In this document: piece by piece, positions 5,735 to 10,314 of the stretch
How the letters are laid out: every line of letters begins with the position of its first letter
Position numbering within the stretch: the stretch's first letter is position 1
NCBI GenBank assembly: GCA_938046495.1
Contig: CALIXG010000062.1
Location: forward strand, 1 to 10,314
Length of the DNA: 10,314 nucleotides
Reading direction: 5' to 3'
Source of the DNA: an uncultured Candidatus Saccharibacteria bacterium
GTDB lineage: Bacteria; Patescibacteriota; Saccharimonadia; Saccharimonadales; Saccharimonadaceae
The notes under the pieces: model-generated
The model's database searches: none
Told to the model about the DNA's origin: nothing
Seen by the model: only the letters and a program-made list of their open reading frames with translations
Program-made: the position numbers and the translations under genes

Positions 5735-6889
5735 CTATTTTTTGATGAAAATTTTCTTCACAAATTCGATTAATTCGACCCGGAACTGGAAGAGTAGAAG
5801 ACCGATACCAGCTACCGAAGAGCCGATAATTGCCGTAGAACCGTTAAACTGTTTGGGCGATTTTTCGGGATCGCCAGTTTTTGGCACCTCAAGTTTATCG
5901 GTGGCACCAGTATTAGCCTTTTGCTTGCGACAGCGATGTGTCTCAGGATTACGTTCATACCCCTCTTTGCAAGGCGCAGGAGTTTTTTCGTCTTTTGAGT
6001 CAATTTTCTTGCAACGGTTAGTAGCTGGATTCAATTCCTTACCTTCACCACAAGTTTTAGGAGTCTTTGGTACTGGAATTTTTACGCAACGACCGCTCTT
6101 TGGGCTGATTGTTTTACCCACTTCGCATGGTTTCTTTGCATTTCCTGCAGGACTAATCTTTTTACAACGATGCGTCTGAGGGTTAAGGTAATAGCCTGTC
6201 TTGCAGATCTTTGGTTGATTTTCATGAGAGTTCTCCTTATTACAGCGATGGGTAACTTGGTTTAGATAATATCCGGGTTTGCATTGTTTGGGAGTATTTG
6301 GTTTGGAGGTAGGGATTTTATTACAGCGATGAGTCTCCTGATTTCTAATATAGCCAAGCTTACAGGGCTTATTCACGATATTTTCAGTTGGCTTAGGCTG
6401 ATTGGGCTTAGTGGGTTTTGGTTGCTTTGGTTGTTTAGGTTTTTTCTGAGGAGATTTTGGCTCTGTAGTCTTTCCTGGCTCTTGTGGTTTTTTCGGTTTC
6501 TTTTTATGACGTTCGTCATAACTTTTTATACAACGATTAGTTAAGGGATTACGAATTTTCCCTTCTGGACAGGGTTTAGAGTCCGGCAAAACACTGCGGT
6601 GTTCGGCATCAGTGGGGGCCTCAGCAAAAATGATTTCAGAATATGAATTCCCCGGCAGAGAGCCAAGACTAACAGATCCAAGTAGCTCGGCCCTCTGTGG
6701 AACTTTACCGATATTATAATAATTTTGGGGACCTCCATCTCTTTTTAGACTTAAAGGATTCCAGGCGTCATCCTTTTTGGCGCTGGAAAAATCTAAAAAT
6801 AAGATGGACAAAAATAATAAAAATAGACCAGTAACAAAACACCACATAATCGGTTTTTCTGGTCGCTTTCTGAATTGTACTTTTTTCAT
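5735..6889 (-). CDS. Membrane-anchored surface protein with seven Cys-x12-Cys repeats
   Basis: This 384-residue protein has a basic N-terminus and a hydrophobic segment at about 14-33 (signal or anchor). A roughly 70-residue extracytoplasmic region follows, then seven units of the form C-x-x-G-(Y/K)-x-x-N-P-x-T-x-R-C, with Cys pairs at 107/120, 176/189, 203/216, 229/242, 255/268, 280/293 and 307/320. Residues about 128-171 are a Lys/Pro-rich spacer between units one and two. The C-terminus has EVPKTGD (about 334-340), a hydrophobic stretch (353-368) and a basic tail, which resembles a sortase sorting signal with V in place of L. Each Cys pair could form a disulfide loop outside the cell. ATG 6889 is chosen over an in-frame ATG at 6919 because GAGG lies six bases upstream. 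The function is unknown. Attachment to a host cell or cell-wall binding is inference. Confidence 0.85.
   Translation of the reverse strand: MKKVQFRKRPEKPIMWCFVTGLFLLFLSILFLDFSSAKKDDAWNPLSLKRDGGPQNYYNIGKVPQRAELLGSVSLGSLPGNSYSEIIFAEAPTDAEHRSVLPDSKPCPEGKIRNPLTNRCIKSYDERHKKKPKKPQEPGKTTEPKSPQKKPKQPKQPKPTKPNQPKPTENIVNKPCKLGYIRNQETHRCNKIPTSKPNTPKQCKPGYYLNQVTHRCNKENSHENQPKICKTGYYLNPQTHRCKKISPAGNAKKPCEVGKTISPKSGRCVKIPVPKTPKTCGEGKELNPATNRCKKIDSKDEKTPAPCKEGYERNPETHRCRKQKANTGATDKLEVPKTGDPEKSPKQFNGSTAIIGSSVAGIGLLLFQFRVELIEFVKKIFIKK
5930..6571 (-). repeat. Region coding seven Cys-x12-Cys protein repeats
   Basis: Seven 14-residue units are coded here, all with exactly 12 residues between the cysteines. The last six are spaced 24-27 residues apart start to start, while the first is set 69 residues away by the Lys/Pro spacer. 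Units share Gly at position 4 and Arg-Cys at the end, and most have Asn at position 8 and Thr-His-Arg-Cys or Thr-Asn-Arg-Cys at the end. The fifth unit is the most divergent (TISPKSGRC). DNA copies have drifted, so the array is old and held by selection on protein. Confidence 0.85.
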
Positions 6890-7003
6890 ATTTACCTCAC
6901 TTAATTTGTTTGACTGCAATTTAGCAAGTTTAAGAAAAAAGGAGAAGCATAAGCGGAAAGATTTTTGATTTTACAGATAGAAAGAAGCCTTAAAAATTTT
7001 TAG

Positions 7004-7066
7004 CATAAGCAAGTTATAAATTGTCATAAGCAAGATATGATTGACCATAAGCATGATATAATATAG
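7004..7066 (+). repeat. Three tandem 21-bp repeats in the promoter region
   Basis: Units begin at 7004, 7025 and 7046. All three start with CATAAGCA, followed by a G(T/A)TAT-like block. The period of 21 bases equals two turns of B-DNA, so the units lie on the same face of the helix. A fourth CATAAGC stands alone at 6948-6954, out of phase. The third unit contains the extended -10 of the downstream operon. Confidence 0.85.
7054..7062 (+). promoter_or_regulatory. Extended -10 (TGA-TATAAT) of the membrane protein-flavoprotein operon
   Basis: TATAAT at 7057-7062 is perfect and is preceded by TGA (TGN extension). The ATG at 7071 follows after only 8 bases and has no Shine-Dalgarno sequence, so the transcript should start at or next to the initiation codon. 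There is no -35 at 16-18 bases, so the extension or an activator bound to the 21-bp repeats may replace it. Confidence 0.6.
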
Positions 7067-7070
7067 CTAA

Positions 7071-7781
7071 ATGGAGGTTCAAAATTTACTATTGACTTTC
7101 GGGGTGATAATTTTGAGTGCCCTAGCCCAATCTTCCATGCAACTCAGCACTGGGGTATTTCTTTTGTTATACCGAGAAAGTGCCGGAAGATATCTAAAGA
7201 AGAAAACCAAAAATCTACTCTCAAATTACATCGTAGGGTATATCTTTTTAACGAGTTTACTCTTAACCTCTATCTGTTATGCGCTGATAGTATTATTTGG
7301 TGGCAATTTAACCATTCTATGCCTGACAGTTTTAATTTGTTTGATTTTTAGTCTTGCAATTTGCGTGTGGTTCTTCTACTATAAAACCAACAGATCCACG
7401 GAACTTTGGTTGCCAAAGTCAATCATCCGATATATCCGCAAACGCGCGGCAAATTCATCTAGTAATATTGAGGCCTTTTCATTAGGTGTTTTGTCGGTGG
7501 TGGCGGAACTACCATTCATCCTAGCTTTAATGTTGGTTTCAGCCGATAGTTTTTTGAAGCTACCAGCGCTTTGGCAGATTGTCATGATTTTAACCTATAC
7601 GGCAATTTCAGTGATGCCGCTAGTAGTGTTAAAATTCAGCATTCGCCATGGTAAGACGGCTGCGGAAATTCAAAAGTGGCGTTTAGATAATTTAGATTTC
7701 ACGAAACTGATTTCAAGTATTCTCTTCATTACTTTAGGATTATTTCTGATTGCTTTTAAATTAGTGGCAGGAGGTTTTTAA
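7071..7781 (+). CDS. Multi-pass integral membrane protein, function unknown (236 aa)
   Basis: Six hydrophobic segments are visible at about 4-34, 52-77, 79-104, 135-158, 167-189 and 211-232. A basic cytoplasmic-type loop (105-134, with KTNR and RYIRKRAA) lies between the third and fourth. Polar signatures are SALAQSSMQLSTG near the N-terminus, TELWLPKSIIRYIRKR after the third helix, and AFSLGVLSVVAELPF (135-149), where a Glu-Leu-Pro sits inside a helix. Size and the 3+3 layout recall small transporters of the LysE or CcdA type, but I cannot confirm homology. I believe similar proteins occur across Saccharibacteria, from memory only. It opens a three-gene operon with one-base overlap to the next gene, and likely works with the flavoprotein at its end. 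The start is set by the -10 box 8 bases upstream. Confidence 0.75.
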   Translation: MEVQNLLLTFGVIILSALAQSSMQLSTGVFLLLYRESAGRYLKKKTKNLLSNYIVGYIFLTSLLLTSICYALIVLFGGNLTILCLTVLICLIFSLAICVWFFYYKTNRSTELWLPKSIIRYIRKRAANSSSNIEAFSLGVLSVVAELPFILALMLVSADSFLKLPALWQIVMILTYTAISVMPLVVLKFSIRHGKTAAEIQKWRLDNLDFTKLISSILFITLGLFLIAFKLVAGGF

Positions 7782-8038
7782 TGCGTAAAAAGAATAGCGA
7801 AAATCTGCCAGTGACAGATAAGTTAATTAAGAAAATTCTAAAAACAGAATGTAAGATTGAAAATATACCAGAACTAGATACACAGACGATAGAGTTTATT
7901 GTAAAAAAAGTGGTATCTTGGGCGGAAAAGAAAACCATTGTAACTCAAAGTGAATTCGACAAGAAATTAGCGAACGAGGTAAAAAAGTTTAATACTGATT
8001 TGGGATTCATGATTGAGCAAAGGAACAAACTGGTTTAG
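7781..8038 (+). CDS. Small unknown protein (85 aa) between membrane protein and flavoprotein genes
   Basis: The start codon overlaps the previous stop (TAATG), with a strong CAGGAGG six bases upstream, so translation is secure and coupled. The 85-residue product is highly charged, Lys/Glu-rich and apparently all-helical, with a single cysteine (residue 24) and no signal or membrane segment. A segment near 36-50 (TIEFIVKKVVSWAEK) is a clear amphipathic helix. I do not recognise a family. DNA binding or a small adaptor role would both fit the composition. The only functional hint is its fixed position 13 bases before the flavoprotein start, within one operon. Confidence 0.75.
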   Translation: MRKKNSENLPVTDKLIKKILKTECKIENIPELDTQTIEFIVKKVVSWAEKKTIVTQSEFDKKLANEVKKFNTDLGFMIEQRNKLV

Positions 8039-8051
8039 AGAAGGATGAATG

Positions 8052-9464
8052 ATGAGTGAAAAATTTGATTATGATTTGATAATTATCGGTAGCGGCGCAG
8101 CAGGAATGTCGGCAGCAAGAGCGGCGGCTGCAAGCAAAATTCGCGTAGCAATTATCGAGAATGAATTAGTCGGCAGTAAGTCCGATATTTATCGCGTAGC
8201 GCAACTCTCAGCTTCTGACATCGCAAATCAATATTATGATGCGAAGAAGTTTTTACAGCTGAGCAATAATCAAGACACTCTGACCTATAACTATCCTTCC
8301 CTCTTCGAAACCATTCAGAAGCGAGTGAAAAAATATATCTTAGCCAAGAAAAAATCTTTCGCGAATTTTAAGATCGATTTAATTCACGGCGATGCGCATT
8401 TTATTTCACCTTATGAAGTAGCCGTAGCAAATAAACGTTATTCAGCGAAGCGCTTTTTGGTCTGCACCGGCAGAAGTATGGATCTTAGTGCGATTTCAGG
8501 AATTGAAACCACGAATTACTATTTGCCGGAAGATATTTTCATGCGCGTGAAAAAATTACCAAAAATCGTTTTAGTAGTTGGAGCCGGAAAGAAAGGAATT
8601 GAGACCGCAGAGTATCTAGCCAAAATGGGATGCAAGGTAATTGTGACAGAAAAAGAAGATACAATTCTAGAAGGTTATGATAAAGAAGCAATTGAAGTGG
8701 TTACAAATAAGTTAGTGTCTGGGCTAAAAATTAAGATTCTCACTAACACAAAAGTTGTAGCAATCCAAAAAGATAAGAATGAAACTGTTTCTAGCGGACG
8801 CCGAGTAGCTACGGTAAAAGTAACGATGAAACGTGGCGCTGATGAAAAAACAGTGCGCGTAGAAGCGATTGTTTTTGCGATTAGTAACCGACCTAATACA
8901 GAACTCGGTCTGGAAAATGCAGGGATTAAATTCAGCGAACGAGGGATCGTCGTGAATGATCAGCTCGAAACCAGCGTGAGTCATATTTTTGCAGCCGGAG
9001 ATGTGGTAGCAAATCCAATTAAGCAGTCCGTTGGTTATTCGACAGAAAAAGCGGCTTATGAAGGAACGCTGGCGGTAAATAACATCTTAAAACGCAATAA
9101 GCTAACCTTAACTTATCGCCATTTTTCAACCGTATTAAATACGACACCAAAAATCGTGACGGTAGGGTTAACGGAAAAAGATTGTTTATCACGGGGTATT
9201 AAATGTAAGATTGTGATTGTACCAGAAATCGAAACCACTCATTCCCTGATTGCGAGTGAAAAACTAGGATTTTTGAAGTTAATTTGTGACAAAGATAAGA
9301 AACTTCTAGGCGCGACAATCGTAGCCAAAAATGCTGACCTCGCAGTAATGGAGATTGTGGCTGGCATGTATGGCGATTTAACACTCTTGGAACACGCTTC
9401 GATGCCTCATATCAATGAAAGCTTCTCCGATATCGTAAGGATAGCTGCCAAAAATTTGATGTAA
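8052..9464 (+). CDS. FAD/NAD(P)-dependent oxidoreductase lacking the redox cysteines
   Basis: The 470-residue flavoprotein has the full layout of class I pyridine nucleotide-disulfide oxidoreductases (lipoamide dehydrogenase, glutathione and mercuric reductase, SthA). It has the FAD motif GSGAAG (13-18), NAD(P) motif GAGKKG (177-182) with Glu200 at the end of the second strand, which favours NADH, and FAAGDV (313-318). The dimer domain runs from about 354 to 470. The active-site CxxxxC is gone: the two positions align with Ser44 and Val49. The C-terminal His-Pro pair of dithiol enzymes is Met-Pro, although a nearby Glu456 is kept. It should therefore oxidise NAD(P)H onto a non-disulfide acceptor such as another nucleotide (SthA-like), a quinone or oxygen. 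ATG 8052 is preferred to 8049 because AGAAGG (8039-8044) is then seven bases away. It is the last gene of the operon. Confidence 0.92.
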   Translation: MSEKFDYDLIIIGSGAAGMSAARAAAASKIRVAIIENELVGSKSDIYRVAQLSASDIANQYYDAKKFLQLSNNQDTLTYNYPSLFETIQKRVKKYILAKKKSFANFKIDLIHGDAHFISPYEVAVANKRYSAKRFLVCTGRSMDLSAISGIETTNYYLPEDIFMRVKKLPKIVLVVGAGKKGIETAEYLAKMGCKVIVTEKEDTILEGYDKEAIEVVTNKLVSGLKIKILTNTKVVAIQKDKNETVSSGRRVATVKVTMKRGADEKTVRVEAIVFAISNRPNTELGLENAGIKFSERGIVVNDQLETSVSHIFAAGDVVANPIKQSVGYSTEKAAYEGTLAVNNILKRNKLTLTYRHFSTVLNTTPKIVTVGLTEKDCLSRGIKCKIVIVPEIETTHSLIASEKLGFLKLICDKDKKLLGATIVAKNADLAVMEIVAGMYGDLTLLEHASMPHINESFSDIVRIAAKNLM

Positions 9465-9535
9465 AAACTATAGATACGAGTAAGGTTGCAGCTGGATTTT
9501 GCTCTGATAATAAATTTCAGATGAAAGATCTAAAT

Positions 9536-9558
9536 AAAAAAAAGAGCCTAATGGTTCT
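9536..9558 (-). terminator. Intrinsic terminator after the initiator tRNA gene
   Basis: On the minus strand AGAACC-ATTA-GGCTCT can fold with five pairs and one A·C mismatch, followed directly by eight T residues. It begins six bases after the tRNA CCA end. The stem is weak but the U-tract is strong and the position is right. Confidence 0.65.
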
Positions 9559-9564
9559 AAAACT

Positions 9565-9641
9565 TGGTGGCGGGGGTTCGATTTGAACGAACGACCTTTT
9601 GGTTATGAGCCAAACGAGCTACCAGGCTGCTCTACCCCGCG
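9565..9641 (-). tRNA. Initiator tRNA-fMet (anticodon CAU), CCA encoded
   Basis: The 77-base gene folds fully: acceptor CGCGGGG with CCCCGC, D stem GAGC/GCTC, anticodon loop CTCATAA, variable AGGTC, T stem GTTCG/CGAAC with loop TTCAAAT, discriminator A and encoded CCA. Initiator marks are the unpaired 1-72 position (C·C, where E. coli has C·A) and the A11-U24 pair. Unlike the usual three G-C pairs at 29-31/39-41, here pair 29-41 is U-A, so only two remain (UGG/CCA). It is transcribed alone from a consensus promoter and has its own terminator. Without tools, an elongator assignment is unlikely given the open 1-72 end. Confidence 0.95.
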
Positions 9642-9653
9642 ACGTATGTAGCT

Positions 9654-9682
9654 ATTATAATCTACAACGATTTTTCTGTCAA
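9654..9682 (-). promoter_or_regulatory. Perfect consensus promoter of the tRNA-fMet gene
   Basis: On the minus strand TTGACA (9677-9682), a 17-base spacer and TATAAT (9654-9659) match the sigma-70 consensus completely. Transcription would start near 9647, about six bases before the mature tRNA 5' end. The -35 lies just after the stop of the upstream gene. Confidence 0.92.
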
Positions 9683-9685
9683 ATA

Positions 9686-10314
9686 TTAACTGCCTAGTTC
9701 CAATTCTATCTCAATATCCCGAAGCAAATATTGAATTTGAGTCTCTTTTATTTGTGTCCAATAAAATTTATCTACGATATAGCCACAATTATCAAACAAT
9801 AATTCATCTGAAATTTCTACATTGCCGGATATTTGTTTGTAAATTCTGTGCACAATTTCTGCGTGTAGAATTTTCGATTTAAAATCTTGGATGTTTTGTT
9901 CTAGTGCGGTTTTCTGTAATGGTTTTTCGTAGAACACTTCTTTTTGCAGGCCATAAAAATCTTCATTAGCTGAAAAATCGGAATAAGTATCATTACCGAG
10001 CAAGAATACGTTCGAATTATCCGTGTATAAAATTTGATCTAGAATCAAAGATAAATAACGCAGAAGACAGGTAGCCAGTGGAGCTAATTCCTTAGCGATA
10101 TCATGAAAATACAAAATAACTTTCAAACTATCCGAATTTTTTCGTCTTTTGACAGAAAAATAATTAACTTCATCCGAAATTTGCCCCTTTCGAAAATCTG
10201 AGGTGTGTATATATGAATAAAGTTTTGTTTTTATACTGTCTGTTTTCTCATTGTTCATTTTAAATTTAAGAGAAATTCGTTTGATGGCTCGATTGATAGA
10301 TTCGTCACTTACCA
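9686..10314 (-). CDS. Unidentified protein, 5' end beyond the window
   Basis: The visible frame gives 190 residues from the first ATG (10258). It stays open upstream to the window edge, adding VSDESINRAIKRISLKFK, and that ATG has no Shine-Dalgarno sequence, so I treat the gene as cut by the edge. The protein is soluble, acidic and helix-rich. A hydrophobic stretch lies at about 46-77 (counted from that Met), containing VILYFHDIAKELAPLATCLLRYLSLILDQ, then NVFLLGNDTYSDF and a helical C-terminus ending in an acidic IEIELELGS. I recognise no motif or family. It lies upstream of the tRNA-fMet gene on the same strand, but that gene has its own promoter, so the two need not be related. Confidence 0.65.
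   Translation of the reverse strand, partial: VSDESINRAIKRISLKFKMNNEKTDSIKTKLYSYIHTSDFRKGQISDEVNYFSVKRRKNSDSLKVILYFHDIAKELAPLATCLLRYLSLILDQILYTDNSNVFLLGNDTYSDFSANEDFYGLQKEVFYEKPLQKTALEQNIQDFKSKILHAEIVHRIYKQISGNVEISDELLFDNCGYIVDKFYWTQIKETQIQYLLRDIEIELELGS

Noticed and set aside
5700-6544. Open frames on the plus strand opposite the repeat protein
   Set aside because: The minus strand carries a coherent repeat protein with a ribosome site. The plus frames only reflect its repeated codons.
7021-7046. TTGTCA (7021) or TTGACC (7041) as -35 of the 7057 promoter
   Set aside because: Spacers to the -10 would be 30 and 10 bases, outside the usable range.
7004-7066. CRISPR array
   Set aside because: The units are directly abutting 21-mers with no unique spacers and no cas gene. 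They sit in a promoter.

Overview
The window looks like chromosome from a Patescibacteria/CPR bacterium, most likely a Candidatus Saccharibacteria (TM7) lineage. This is an inference from low GC, very short intergenic gaps, a Lys/Pro-rich surface protein with repeated Cys-x12-Cys units, and several small proteins I cannot place in well-studied families. Stops are TAA, TAG and once TGA, and no gene needs TGA read as an amino acid, so the standard bacterial code fits and the TGA=Gly code of Gracilibacteria/Absconditabacteria does not.

Left part (1-2113, + strand): the tail of an unidentified gene, then a cluster of three overlapping or nearly overlapping genes. These are an acidic 79-residue protein, an intact ADP-ribosylglycohydrolase (DraG family), and a 219-residue helical protein of unknown function. 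A TATAAT box sits 7 bases before the first start codon. No ADP-ribosyltransferase is visible in the window.

Middle part (2206-6889, - strand): reading in the direction of transcription, a repeat-rich surface protein with an N-terminal membrane anchor and a possible sortase-type C-terminus; dnaK under a consensus promoter overlapped by a near-perfect CIRCE operator (HrcA control); a GC-rich terminator; a six-helix YjdF/DUF2238-like membrane protein; and a TylF-like SAM-dependent methyltransferase. dnaK has no grpE or dnaJ beside it.

Right part (7004-9464, + strand): a divergent operon made of a multi-pass membrane protein, an 85-residue unknown and a flavoprotein of the pyridine nucleotide-disulfide oxidoreductase fold. 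The flavoprotein has lost both redox cysteines and the catalytic His, so it cannot be a dithiol reductase. The operon begins with three tandem 21-bp repeats, the last of which contains an extended -10 box only 8 bases before the start codon. Far right (9536-10314, - strand): an initiator tRNA with its own perfect TTGACA-N17-TATAAT promoter and a terminator, then the 3' part of an unidentified gene that runs off the window.

Points most worth following: the 21-bp promoter repeats, the unusual anticodon stem of the initiator tRNA, the cysteine-free flavoprotein operon, the Cys-x12-Cys surface protein, and the unknown partners of the DraG-family hydrolase.
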